From JBASEY01 sp049652745 (GTDB lineage: Bacteria > CSSED10-310): 64,000 nt of DNA. A program made the translations under genes and the position numbers. The notes below the pieces were generated by a model. That model was given only the letters and a program-made list of their open reading frames with translations. It did no database searches and had not been told where the DNA came from. How positions within the stretch are numbered: the first letter of the stretch is position 1; each line of letters starts with the position of its first letter. This document shows, one piece after another, positions 9,479 through 18,781 of this stretch. The DNA is taken from NCBI GenBank assembly GCA_049652745.1, contig JBASEY010000027.1, forward strand, positions 53,426-117,425, read 5' to 3'.

Positions 9479-10402
9479 CTATTGAGTGAGATCTTCAGAA
9501 ATAAAGTAGAAAGGATTGACCGGCCTACCCTCGATCCGCACTTCGTAATGAAGATGTGAATGAGTCGATCGCCCTGTTGAACCCAGGGTTCCAATCTGCT
9601 GACCCTTGCTGATACGGTCTCCGGTATTGACATCATTTCTATGAAGGTGCGCGTATAACGTCGATATGCCATAGCCATGATAAATACTTACAACATTTCC
9701 ATAAGAAGGGCTTCTGGATACCAATGCCACAACGCCATCGGCAGTTGCATATACCGGGACTCGCGCACTATGCGCCAAATCTATACCAGTGTGCATCTTG
9801 ATCGATCCGGTAAAAGGATCTTGGCGCCGCCCGAAATGCGAAGAAATATAACCTCCGTTTATCGGTCTCAACGATGGAAGAGCAGATATAAAACCACTGC
9901 GGGCATCCAGAAATTTTGCCAGAAGAATACTTTTATCGAACTCATGGCTGGCTTCAAGCTCCAATTCCTCCATTTCCGACCACATGCTTTCCAGAAACTC
10001 GCTTTCATAATTCAAATATGTCCGCATCTTGACGTTCTGCTCAGCAACCTCTCGGATAGGACCACCCAACCCACTCTCCATTACCGGCTCACCACGCCCC
10101 ATCTTTTGCTCGATCGTCTGATTCATACGACGGATTGACGAAAGATCCGCTCGGATTTTTCCCATTCGCTCAGCAAAAAAACGTAATTGAGCATTGCGTT
10201 CATCCAGCTTCTTCTGATACTGCAAACGCTCTCCAGCCAAAGAATGATAACGATAGAGTCCCCGGCCGAACCAAATAAAACCAGTCAAAAACACAACACA
10301 TAGCGCTACCGATGTATAAGCCACCAAACGGGAAACTCTAAAACGACGGTAATGACCCGTCGTTGTATCCCGAATCGCTATGTCCCATCCCTTCCGAATC
10401 AA
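9479..10402 (-). CDS. M23-family murein endopeptidase, membrane anchored
   Basis: Peptidoglycan hydrolase or regulator in the periplasm, 307 residues. One transmembrane segment lies at about residues 25-48, then a coiled-coil-rich stretch (about 55-165) and a C-terminal LytM/peptidase M23 domain. The zinc ligands appear intact: HTGIDL (H-x3-D) near residue 206 and HSHLHYEV (H-x-H) near residue 287. The coiled coil plus M23 arrangement resembles MepM/NlpD-type and EnvC-like proteins. A strong promoter candidate lies at 10462-10490, so it probably begins the operon that runs into secA. Confidence 0.92.
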   Translation of the reverse strand: MIRKGWDIAIRDTTTGHYRRFRVSRLVAYTSVALCVVFLTGFIWFGRGLYRYHSLAGERLQYQKKLDERNAQLRFFAERMGKIRADLSSIRRMNQTIEQKMGRGEPVMESGLGGPIREVAEQNVKMRTYLNYESEFLESMWSEMEELELEASHEFDKSILLAKFLDARSGFISALPSLRPINGGYISSHFGRRQDPFTGSIKMHTGIDLAHSARVPVYATADGVVALVSRSPSYGNVVSIYHGYGISTLYAHLHRNDVNTGDRISKGQQIGTLGSTGRSTHSHLHYEVRIEGRPVNPFYFISEDLTQ

Positions 10403-10461
10403 TTAAACAAATATCTCCACTTTTCAGCCAAACCAAGCAACCAAAAACGGCTTATCTAAAG

Positions 10462-10490
10462 AAGATAATGCCTATTTTAAGTCTTGTCAA
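10462..10490 (-). promoter_or_regulatory. Sigma-70 promoter for the M23-secA operon
   Basis: Minus-strand TTGACA at 10490-10485, a 17-bp spacer, then TATCTT at 10467-10462, about 60 nt ahead of the M23 start codon. Within the divergent 288-bp intergenic region no other equally good element faces this way. Confidence 0.6.
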
Positions 10491-10633
10491 ATACCTTTTT
10501 TATTTTTTTCCTTTTAGATATAAACCCTTTATTTCCCAATCGATAACCGGAACCGTCTCTGTGTTCGAATTAAAGTCTTTTTATCAACGAAAAACAAGCT
10601 TTTCGCTCTAACTGTCTCAAATACCCAGATCTG

Positions 10634-10662
10634 TTGACAGTGTGATTTCTACACCATAAAGT
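10634..10662 (+). promoter_or_regulatory. Sigma-70 promoter for the LppC-like lipoprotein gene
   Basis: TTGACA at 10634-10639, a 17-bp spacer and TAAAGT at 10657-10662. The predicted start of transcription would leave a leader of about 20 nt containing the GGAGG ribosome-binding site of the downstream gene. Confidence 0.5.
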
Positions 10663-10690
10663 TCCTGAAGACACTTAACCGGAGGTTCTT

Positions 10691-12793
10691 ATGCGGATTA
10701 CCACCTCTCTAAATCGCCTTAGATTTCAACTCTGCTTCCTGACTCTGGCTGCCACAACTTTGACTGCCTGCCAAATAAAACAAGCCCCAAAGACCCCATC
10801 CCTATATCAATCACCTAAAACCATGTCGTATAACGATACCCTTTCGCAGATTATTGCGAACGCGCCGGATTCTATCGAAGCCACTGAAGCACATTATCGA
10901 CTCGGCCTGATTAAAATGGCGGAACACAGGCAAAACGAAGCTCTCGGGCATTTCATATCGGCAAGCCGACAGCCTGACCATTTTCCTTGGAACATCGCTT
11001 CAGAAATAGAAATTACCGGCATGAACATGTCTTCAGATCCCTCAATATTCGAGACATTATCAGCGAAAAAAGCTCTATTGGAAAAAAACGCCGATATTCT
11101 TGATTTCTATGTTCACCGTGCAGATTTTCACCTTGTCGGATGGTATTTCGCCGACGAAAATTGGAAAGCCGTTATCGACACCCTTAGAACGGTTCCCGAG
11201 ATTTCGCTGAATTCCGATGAAATTGTTTCCTGCAATATTTTTAAAGGCATCAGTTTGTCAAGGCTAGGCCATTATCAAGATGCTCTAAATTTTTTATATA
11301 AAGCTCTCGACACCGATTTTTCAGAGCGTTATTTGGCTCTTATCGAAGCTATGGACATTCTAAATCGGGAAGGTAAAGTGGAAAAAGCCATTGAATTAGC
11401 TCTTCAACATTCGTCGCTTTTAAATCAGAAAAGTGTTGGCGACAAGTTTATGGAAGTCCTTGATTGCTATGCCGATATTGAAGATCTTGAAAAGCTTGCC
11501 AGTCAACAAACATCGGGACCGGGAGCATTCTTTATAAACCTGAAATATATCGATCGACTGGCTGAATTCGAAGATCCGGTTATCACGTTGGGACGTGCTG
11601 ATGAGCTTGGTTATAGCTATCCTGATTATTCCGATTTTCTTACACCGGTTAAACGCCAATTGACAAATGCCATCCACGCAAATCCGGAAAAAATCGGCCT
11701 TCTTCTACCGCTCTCCGGACAGGTGGCTTCAATCGGACACAGTATTTACCGGGGAGCACAGCTTGCCTTGTCGGATTACCAACAAAACGGAGGACGCATT
11801 TCATTCTCATTCAGTTTACAAGATACCGGTGAAACTCGGGATAGCGCTGTAGATGCTTTTATCAAGTTGGTGGAACATGAAAACGTGATAGCGATCGTCG
11901 GACCGGTCAGGAGCGCCGTTACTGAAATGCTGCTGCCCTGGTGTACTGCCTATCGAACGCCTTTGGTAACTCCGGGGAGTTCTCAGGAGAATCTCGTGCA
12001 GAAATCTCGATGGGCATTCCGTTTGTTTCCGTCTATCTCATATGAAATGCGGGAACTCATTCAATTTTCTGTACGAGAGCTTGGTCTGTATCGTTTTGGA
12101 TGCCTTTATCCTGATACCGACTATGGTGAGGAAGCTTGTGCCGTGATGGAGGACGTCATTCAATCCGAACAGGCGGAATTGGTATTCAAGCGCCAATATT
12201 CACGCGATCCGGCGACGATTGGAACTCGTATAGGAACACTATCCGACAGCACTACGGATATTATCGTTATTCCCGATCTGGCAGAACGGGCTGCCATCGT
12301 TGCCGGGCACATCCGATATAAGGAAGCGTTTACACCGACGATCGCCGGGATCAGCGCTTGGGAAAAGCCTGAATTGATGGATATTGCCGGTCAACATCTG
12401 GAAGGAAGCTTTTTTGTCAGCTCCTACCCCGTTTCTGCAGGGGTTAGAAAAGAAATTTCCAACAGGTATTATGCCAAGTTTGGGGAGCAAGCCGATTCAT
12501 TTGCATTGCGAGGTTATGAGGCTGTTTTTCTGATCATTTCGTCTGTCGAAAAGGGAATCCGATATCGATCTCAATTGCGGGCATTACTGGCTGCCGAAAA
12601 CGGTTTGATGGGTGTCGACGGTCCTTCGCGGTTTTCCGAATCAGGCGAATATGAACCTCCTGTCACCGTCTTCAGAATCCATGATTCGAAATATACTCCC
12701 TGGCGCCTTATCCCGATTCATTTCAATGAAAGCACTCTCGTTGAAGATACTATTCAAAATCAAATTCCATGGAATCCCAATCCGGGTCAGTAA
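10691..12793 (+). CDS. LppC/LpoA-like lipoprotein with periplasmic-binding-protein domain
   Basis: 700 residues. A lipoprotein signal peptide ends in the lipobox LTAC (Cys about residue 27). The first half is helical and TPR-like (AEAHYRLG-type repeats, about 55-300). The second half, starting IGLLLPLSGQVASIGHSIY, is a type-I periplasmic binding fold as in LivJ/LpoA. In gammaproteobacteria the corresponding protein activates penicillin-binding protein 1A. Here the convergent neighbour is itself a PBP1A, which supports the same pairing, though orthology cannot be proved by eye. The start has GGAGG upstream. Its last 44 bases overlap the 3' end of the PBP1A gene. Confidence 0.8.
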   Translation: MRITTSLNRLRFQLCFLTLAATTLTACQIKQAPKTPSLYQSPKTMSYNDTLSQIIANAPDSIEATEAHYRLGLIKMAEHRQNEALGHFISASRQPDHFPWNIASEIEITGMNMSSDPSIFETLSAKKALLEKNADILDFYVHRADFHLVGWYFADENWKAVIDTLRTVPEISLNSDEIVSCNIFKGISLSRLGHYQDALNFLYKALDTDFSERYLALIEAMDILNREGKVEKAIELALQHSSLLNQKSVGDKFMEVLDCYADIEDLEKLASQQTSGPGAFFINLKYIDRLAEFEDPVITLGRADELGYSYPDYSDFLTPVKRQLTNAIHANPEKIGLLLPLSGQVASIGHSIYRGAQLALSDYQQNGGRISFSFSLQDTGETRDSAVDAFIKLVEHENVIAIVGPVRSAVTEMLLPWCTAYRTPLVTPGSSQENLVQKSRWAFRLFPSISYEMRELIQFSVRELGLYRFGCLYPDTDYGEEACAVMEDVIQSEQAELVFKRQYSRDPATIGTRIGTLSDSTTDIIVIPDLAERAAIVAGHIRYKEAFTPTIAGISAWEKPELMDIAGQHLEGSFFVSSYPVSAGVRKEISNRYYAKFGEQADSFALRGYEAVFLIISSVEKGIRYRSQLRALLAAENGLMGVDGPSRFSESGEYEPPVTVFRIHDSKYTPWRLIPIHFNESTLVEDTIQNQIPWNPNPGQ

Positions 12794-15116
12794 TGGAGCT
12801 ATTCTGTACACCCTTTAAATTGGGACTGCACTGATCGCAATAGTCTAAAGGCGTCGTACCAACCCGGTATGCTTCGCTGACAACTCTTTTACAATCCGGT
12901 GTGGCGAGTTTTCCCGACTGACGGCATATCTTCGCAAATGTTATCCCTTCAGGAATCGGAAAAGTGTCCGGTTGATAGTTTTTCACCACCAATTGCATGT
13001 AATCTTTCCATATGGGAAGTGCAGCCGAAGCTCCCGTAGCTTGAGAAAAAATCGGCTCCGACAGATCGAGTCCAACCCAAACACCGGTTAAAACGTAAGG
13101 CGAAAACCCGACAAACCAAGCGTCATAATGATTATTAGTCGTGCCTGTTTTTCCAGCCAAAGGATACCCGATCTCATTAGCTGAAAATCCTGTGCCTTCG
13201 GTGATCACCGCTGTTAAAAGATTGGTCGTCAAATAGGCGGTTTCAGGTCGAATTGCCGGATATAAAGCAGGGTAGTATTCTTTAATGATTTTTCTATCGC
13301 TATCAACTATCCGTTTGATTTTGAGCGGCTCGGAGCGCATGCCTAAATTGGCGAAAGCGCCGTAAGCCTGTGTCAATTCCATCAAGGTAACTTCCGAAGA
13401 CCCTAGAGCCAGTGAATCTGCAGCGTATAAAGGGGTTGAAATCCCAAGTTTTCGAGCCATTTGAACAACATTGGACGCCCCCAATTCACGCAAAAGGTGA
13501 ATAGAAATAATATTTCTGCTTTTCGCCAGACCCTCGCGAAGTGTTGTGGCTCCATAAAATTCATCACCGTAATTTTTGGGCTTCCAAAACTCGATATTTG
13601 ACAGCTCATCATATTCACTTAATCCAGATTGCCCCATCTCAGCCGAAAACCTGGATGTCCCTTTACTGGGTTTTCTGCTGATGTCCCAGGTTTTTTCAAC
13701 GACAATCGGGGTATCGTAAATCACATCGGACGCGGTAAACCCGGTGTCAAGAGCCTGCGCATAAAGAATCGGCTTGAAAGCCGAGCCCGGCTGCCTTTTA
13801 GACTGTGTTACACGATCATACTGACTTCGCCAAAAACTATATCCACCCACCCACGCCAGCACCTCGCCCGTTTGAACATCCATAGAAATCAATGCAGCAT
13901 CAACATCCGGCTCCTGAACGATCCAACCGGATTCAATTTTCGTGCGGGACGCATCCGAGTAACGAGTCACGACAAAATAGACTTTGTCTCCCGGCTGAAG
14001 ATTTTTTAAGTCTTTATCCTTTATCCATATATCTTTAAAAAGCAATGTCACAGGTAACGATCCGCATTCCAAGGTGAGTTTGTCGCTGCCAACCTGCGTT
14101 ATTACGGACAGGGCTTTTTCACCTGGAGCTGGAGGCGATACTGCCGGCTCCCCATCTACCGGGCCTTTCCAGTTTCGTCGTTTTTTTTCAATCTCAAAAA
14201 GCCTGTCTCTGACCACATCCTCCGCTAAACGCTGGTAGTTATAATCCAAACTTGTTTGAATATCCCAGCCTGATCGATATAAAGCTTCATACCCAAATTC
14301 CTCTTCCAGTTCACGCCGAAGAATCTCGATAAAATAATGTGCTCGATACAATCTTGGTGACGATACCTGTATTCCCAGTTCCATTTGTCTGGCTCGCTCA
14401 TAGTCATCGACTGAAATGCGTTTCATTTCGAGCATTCTTTGCAGCACAACATTTCTTCTTTCACGCGCCAGGTCAGGATTTGTCAATGGTGAAAAACGCG
14501 AAGGAGCTTTTGGAAGTCCTGCGAGCAATGCGGCTTCGTGTAGATCGAGATTGCTGGAAGACTTACTGAAATACCTTTGCGCCGCCGCCTCGATTCCATA
14601 TGCTCCACTTCCAAAATATACTTGATTCAAATAGAGTTCCAGGATTCTCTCCTTAGTCAATTCCTCCTCAAGACGGAAAGCTAAAATAGCCTCCTTTATT
14701 TTCCGCTCCAATTTCCGATCGTCCGTTAAAAATAGAGTTTTTGACAACTGCTGAGTAATTGTGCTTCCGCCTTGAACAACGTTTCCGGCCTTATAATTCG
14801 CCCATGCGGCACGTATAATGCCCAAACTGTCTATACCCCCATGACCATAAAAATTTCGGTCTTCCGTCGCTATTATCGCATCGATCACAAACGGCGATAT
14901 TTCTGATAATGAGACAGGTATTCGGTGCTCTTGGGAAAATTCGGCCAAAAGAACACCATGCCTGTCGTAAACATGAGCTACAGTAGCAGGATGATAATGA
15001 ACAGCAGCATCCAATTCCGGCAACTGTGATGAATAAAACAGATATATTGCCAGTAACATCCCGATAGGAATTCCGGTTATAATCGCGCAAAGAATACGTA
15101 AAACCGATGCTTTCAT
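12750..15116 (-). CDS. Bifunctional penicillin-binding protein 1A
   Basis: Class A PBP that polymerises and cross-links peptidoglycan. It is 788 residues with one N-terminal membrane anchor (about 5-28). The glycosyltransferase GT51 motifs are present: EDRNFYGHGGID near 87, GGSTITQQLSKTL near 118 and KERILELYLNQVYFG near 155. An OB-like insert follows, then the transpeptidase motifs: SAFK within QPGSAFKPILY (nucleophile Ser), SRN within LAKSRNIIS and KTGTT within LAGKTGTTNN. A short C-terminal tail carries paired cysteines. The start codon is 1 nt after the rsmE stop, so it is cotranscribed with rsmE/prmA. Convergent with and overlapping the LppC-like gene. Confidence 0.95.
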   Translation of the reverse strand: MKASVLRILCAIITGIPIGMLLAIYLFYSSQLPELDAAVHYHPATVAHVYDRHGVLLAEFSQEHRIPVSLSEISPFVIDAIIATEDRNFYGHGGIDSLGIIRAAWANYKAGNVVQGGSTITQQLSKTLFLTDDRKLERKIKEAILAFRLEEELTKERILELYLNQVYFGSGAYGIEAAAQRYFSKSSSNLDLHEAALLAGLPKAPSRFSPLTNPDLARERRNVVLQRMLEMKRISVDDYERARQMELGIQVSSPRLYRAHYFIEILRRELEEEFGYEALYRSGWDIQTSLDYNYQRLAEDVVRDRLFEIEKKRRNWKGPVDGEPAVSPPAPGEKALSVITQVGSDKLTLECGSLPVTLLFKDIWIKDKDLKNLQPGDKVYFVVTRYSDASRTKIESGWIVQEPDVDAALISMDVQTGEVLAWVGGYSFWRSQYDRVTQSKRQPGSAFKPILYAQALDTGFTASDVIYDTPIVVEKTWDISRKPSKGTSRFSAEMGQSGLSEYDELSNIEFWKPKNYGDEFYGATTLREGLAKSRNIISIHLLRELGASNVVQMARKLGISTPLYAADSLALGSSEVTLMELTQAYGAFANLGMRSEPLKIKRIVDSDRKIIKEYYPALYPAIRPETAYLTTNLLTAVITEGTGFSANEIGYPLAGKTGTTNNHYDAWFVGFSPYVLTGVWVGLDLSEPIFSQATGASAALPIWKDYMQLVVKNYQPDTFPIPEGITFAKICRQSGKLATPDCKRVVSEAYRVGTTPLDYCDQCSPNLKGVQNSSITDPDWDSMEFDFE

Positions 15117-15117
15117 T

Positions 15118-15903
15118 TTATTTCATCCGAATTTCATCATAGAAAGGCCACCAGTCATCGAAAATGACCTTGAGTGCAGCCAACCCGGCGATCGCCGCTA
15201 CAGGCGATGTCAACGTTGATGAACCCAGGCTTATCAAGCTAACCCCTTTCTTATCTAGAATAGAGACATCCGAAGAGCTCCATCCACCTTCCGGGCCGAC
15301 GATCCAGGCAAAACCTTTTTGTTGTATCTGCGAAGGTAAAAAACTCGGCATCGATTTACCCAAGCCAGGTTCCCAGCCGGCAAATACTTGTACTGATTTC
15401 GATACGCTATCGAGAAAATCCTCTAATTTCATAGGCCCTGTTATCTCTGGTAGCCATAGCCGGCCACTTTGTTTACAAGCCCCCACCATAATTTTATGGC
15501 GGCGCTCCAAAAACCTGTTTGTGTCCCCGGACTGTTTGAACCCTGCATATTGTGAGATCAAAACGGAAATTTCAGTTACTCCCATTTCTACGGCGCTGCG
15601 AATAATCAAGGCATCCGAGTCTCGATTGTCCGTCGCCGCAAAGCCGAGGATACAAGGCTTTTCCGGTTTATCGAGATACCGAACCGTCAACTTTTTCACC
15701 TGAGCATTACGTCCACTCTTGAACTCCAGTATCCCTGTTACCTCCAGTCCTTTTCCATTCAATACCTGAACCTGTTCTCCCTGTCTTAAACGAAGCACAT
15801 TTCTCGCATGATGCGATTCGGCCGTATCCAGATAAATCACCTCATCTTCAGCAACAGTTTCCGGATTGAAAAAACGATATATTTTATTAGTTCTTTTGTG
15901 CAA
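15118..15903 (-). CDS. rsmE: 16S rRNA m3U1498 methyltransferase RsmE
   Basis: SPOUT-class methyltransferase acting on U1498 of 16S rRNA. An N-terminal PUA-like domain (YRFFNPETV... ESHHARNVLRLRQGE, the family's SHH...VLR signature) is followed by the knotted domain with RSAVEMGVTEISVL, IVGPEGGWSSSD and ISLGSSTLTSPVAAIA. The open frame runs up to 16080, but the extra 59 N-terminal residues match nothing and are antiparallel to prmA coding. A TTG at 15903 with GGAGAG six nt upstream gives a 261-residue protein of normal size and overlaps prmA by 17 nt. That start is inferred. Confidence 0.9.
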   Translation of the reverse strand: MHKRTNKIYRFFNPETVAEDEVIYLDTAESHHARNVLRLRQGEQVQVLNGKGLEVTGILEFKSGRNAQVKKLTVRYLDKPEKPCILGFAATDNRDSDALIIRSAVEMGVTEISVLISQYAGFKQSGDTNRFLERRHKIMVGACKQSGRLWLPEITGPMKLEDFLDSVSKSVQVFAGWEPGLGKSMPSFLPSQIQQKGFAWIVGPEGGWSSSDVSILDKKGVSLISLGSSTLTSPVAAIAGLAALKVIFDDWWPFYDEIRMK

Positions 15904-16756
15904 ACAGAGCTCTCCATTCACCCTGTTCAAAAACTCGCATCGCTGGGGAATAATCTGAGCCGACCAGGTAATTTTGCATTGATTCGAGAGATACCGATGT
16001 AAACCCTGACAGAATCGCATACCCTTTTTTCCTGACCAATCGGCCGGGAAGGCCGGGATGATGTTCGAAGAATTCAGCATGGATATTACCGATTAAACAA
16101 TCGAAATCTCCCATCAATTCTTCGATTTTTCCTGAGATTATCCGACAAGTCGACGCGACGCCGTTAAGTGCGGCATTTTCAGCGGCTTCATAAACAGCTT
16201 CATCTTCATGATCGATACCGGTTATCGACCTGGCTCCCAGCTTGGCGGCGGCAATACTCAATATTCCCGAACCACATCCGGCGTCCAGCACATCCATTCC
16301 GGTAAAATCCAGTTCTTCCATGCATTTCAAGCACAGAGCCGTCGATTCGTGATACCCTGTACCAAAAGCCTGCCCGGGACGTATACGTATAGGTATCCGT
16401 TCTGTCGTCTTTACCGGCTCCCAAGACGGCAAAATCAGGAATTTTTTTCCGACCGATGTCGGTTTGAAAAACTCGTGCCACGCACTTCTCCACCCAGGGT
16501 CTTCCACGGTTCCGGAAACCAATTGGATCATGTCGGAGAAAATTCTTGCATGCTCCAAAATCCGGTCTTCAGCTTTTTGCCGTAACACATTGTCATGAAA
16601 ATAGACACGATACCAACCATTGTCCGGACAATCCTCCTGGTTACCGCACGAATTCAATTCCCAACAAAGATTCAAATAGACGTCAGGGTCAATTTTTCCG
16701 GGCTTTAAATCCAGATAGTACCAGATTCGTTTCAATTGATTTTGATTTGATTGCAA
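15887..16756 (-). CDS. prmA: Ribosomal protein L11 methyltransferase PrmA
   Basis: SAM-dependent trimethylation of ribosomal protein L11. 289 residues: a degenerate N-terminal substrate-recognition region, then RIRPGQAFGTGYHESTALCL and the SAM motif VLDAGCGSGILSIAAAKLGA near residue 155, followed by GIDHEDEAV and IGNIHAEFF (family motif ANI). The frame opens with TTG at 16756 and weak Shine-Dalgarno sequence; a second TTG eight codons in is possible. It follows dnaK by 23 nt and overlaps rsmE, so it is part of the heat-shock operon's downstream segment. Confidence 0.9.
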   Translation of the reverse strand: MQSNQNQLKRIWYYLDLKPGKIDPDVYLNLCWELNSCGNQEDCPDNGWYRVYFHDNVLRQKAEDRILEHARIFSDMIQLVSGTVEDPGWRSAWHEFFKPTSVGKKFLILPSWEPVKTTERIPIRIRPGQAFGTGYHESTALCLKCMEELDFTGMDVLDAGCGSGILSIAAAKLGARSITGIDHEDEAVYEAAENAALNGVASTCRIISGKIEELMGDFDCLIGNIHAEFFEHHPGLPGRLVRKKGYAILSGFTSVSLESMQNYLVGSDYSPAMRVFEQGEWRALFAQKN

Positions 16757-16779
16757 ACAATCACCAGATCAAGTGTGAA

Positions 16780-18630
16780 TTAGGGAGTAAGTCCCTCTGT
16801 TTCCTCGCCTATCTCATCTCCTTCACTTTCCTGATAAACAAGCTGAGCTAATTTTGTCGAAGCTTCGCGAAGGGTACGCACTGCGTCGATAATTTTGTCG
16901 ACTTCTCGAAATTCAAGCGCCTTTTTTGCCGACATCAAAGCATTTTTGATTGTTTCAAGTTGTGCATCGGCAATTCTGTCACCGTATCGCGCAAGACTTC
17001 GCTCGGTCGTATAAATCAAGGTTTCCGCTGAATTTCTTGCCTGAACAATCTCTCTACGTTTTTTGTCTTCCGCTTCATGCATCCGGGCATCGCCGATAAT
17101 TTCTTCGATTTCCCTATCCGTCAGCCCGGAAGAAGCAGCAATAACAACCGCTTGTTCCTGTTTTGTAGCGAGATCTCGTGCATGGACGCCTAAAATGCCG
17201 TTGGCATCGACACTAAATGTGACTTCAATTTGAGGAACTCCTCGTGGAGCAGCAGGGATGCCTTGAAGTTCAAATCTAGCGAGGCTCTTGTTATGGGCGG
17301 ACAATTCACGTTCACCTTGCAGCACGTGTATAGAAACGGTTGTTTGATTATCTTCAGTAGTCGAAAACATGCGAGTGTTTTTGGTTGGAATCGTCGTGTT
17401 TCTATCGATAATTCGAGTAAACACGCCGCCTACGGTTTCAATTCCCAAAGAGATCGGGATGACATCCAGCAGCAAAATGTCTTTTACTTCACCTGTAAGC
17501 ACGCCTCCCTGAATAGCCGCGCCGATGGCGACGACTTCATCGGGATTGATGCCGGAATGAGGGGTTTTCCCGAAGAACTCTTCAGCTTTTTTTCGGATCA
17601 AGGGCATTCGAGTTTGACCGCCGACCAATAGCACATTATCAATTTGATTTTTATTCAATTCAGCATCTTCCAGGGCTTGTATAACCCATGGATCGAACGT
17701 CTCTTCGATCAGGTCAATTACCAATTCTTCCAGTTTTTCCCGTGTCAACGTGTAGTTAAGATGCTTTGGGCCTTCCTCATCGGCCGTTATAAAGGGCAAG
17801 TTGACGTCCGATGATTCAACCGACGTCAATTCACATTTGACTTTTTCGGCTGCTTCTTTCAAACGTTGTAAAGCCATCCTATCTTCACGTAAATCGATAT
17901 TTTCGGCTTTTAGAAACTCTTCAGCCAGAAAATCCATTATACGTCTATCAAAATCATCACCACCCAGAAATGTATTGCCACGAGTGGACATAACTTCAAA
18001 AATGCCGTCGCCCAGTTCCAGGATAGAAATATCGAATGTGCCTCCACCAAGATCGTACACGGCAATTTTTTGATTCTTTTTATCGTCGAGTCCATAGGCC
18101 AAAGCCGCGGCTGTTGGTTCCGGAATCAGTCTCAGCACTTCGACCTGTGAAATCCTTCCCGCGTTACGGGTTGCCGATTTTTGATTGTCATCGAAATAAG
18201 CCGGTACTGTGATCACGGCTTCTGAAATAGTTTCACCAAGATACTCTTCGGCTGTCTGCTTCATTCGGGTAAGAATCATGGCAGCTATTTCTTCAGCAGA
18301 GTATTCGGCTCCTCTTATTTTTACCCGGCAATCACCGTTGGGGGCTTCAACAATTTTAAACGGTGCAACAGAGGCAAATTTCTCCGCTTCAGGCGAATTA
18401 AACTTTCTACCTATCAGGCGTTTAACCGAAAACACGGTGTTTTCCGGGTTAGTAATCGCCTGCCGCTTTGCAATTTGGCCAACCAGCCTCTCTTCATCAT
18501 CCGTAATTGCGACAATGGAAGGCGTCGTCCGACTGCCTTCGGAATTCGGAATAACGATAGGCTCTGAACCCTCCATAACGGATACACATGAGTTTGTGGT
18601 TCCAAAATCAACTCCAATTACTCGTCTCAT
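16780..18630 (-). CDS. dnaK: Chaperone DnaK (Hsp70)
   Basis: 616 residues. The N-terminal ATPase domain has GVDFGTTNSCVSVMEG, AYFDDNQKSATRNAGRI, EPTAAALAYG, YDLGGGTFDISIL and LLVGGQTRMP. The substrate-binding domain starts with DVIPISLGIETVGG, and a helical lid follows. The C-terminus is acidic but slightly short and lacks the classical EEVKD-type end (it ends GLTP). Works with the GrpE encoded 151 nt upstream; dnaJ is not next to it. Confidence 0.98.
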   Translation of the reverse strand: MRRVIGVDFGTTNSCVSVMEGSEPIVIPNSEGSRTTPSIVAITDDEERLVGQIAKRQAITNPENTVFSVKRLIGRKFNSPEAEKFASVAPFKIVEAPNGDCRVKIRGAEYSAEEIAAMILTRMKQTAEEYLGETISEAVITVPAYFDDNQKSATRNAGRISQVEVLRLIPEPTAAALAYGLDDKKNQKIAVYDLGGGTFDISILELGDGIFEVMSTRGNTFLGGDDFDRRIMDFLAEEFLKAENIDLREDRMALQRLKEAAEKVKCELTSVESSDVNLPFITADEEGPKHLNYTLTREKLEELVIDLIEETFDPWVIQALEDAELNKNQIDNVLLVGGQTRMPLIRKKAEEFFGKTPHSGINPDEVVAIGAAIQGGVLTGEVKDILLLDVIPISLGIETVGGVFTRIIDRNTTIPTKNTRMFSTTEDNQTTVSIHVLQGERELSAHNKSLARFELQGIPAAPRGVPQIEVTFSVDANGILGVHARDLATKQEQAVVIAASSGLTDREIEEIIGDARMHEAEDKKRREIVQARNSAETLIYTTERSLARYGDRIADAQLETIKNALMSAKKALEFREVDKIIDAVRTLREASTKLAQLVYQESEGDEIGEETEGLTP

Positions 18631-18781
18631 CCTTTTGAGCCTCCTTGTCGAGGAATGTGCCTCATTTTACCAACTTTTCCATGTATGTAACAACATGAAA
18701 ACAACCATCAATATCCACCGAATCCTTCGGTGAAATATCTAATTGTATATATTTTAGCCAAACAAAACAAATATTACCACC

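Noticed and set aside
15904..16080. 59-codon N-terminal extension of rsmE
   Set aside because: Overlaps the prmA coding sequence in another frame and matches nothing; the TTG at 15903 with GGAGAG gives the normal size.
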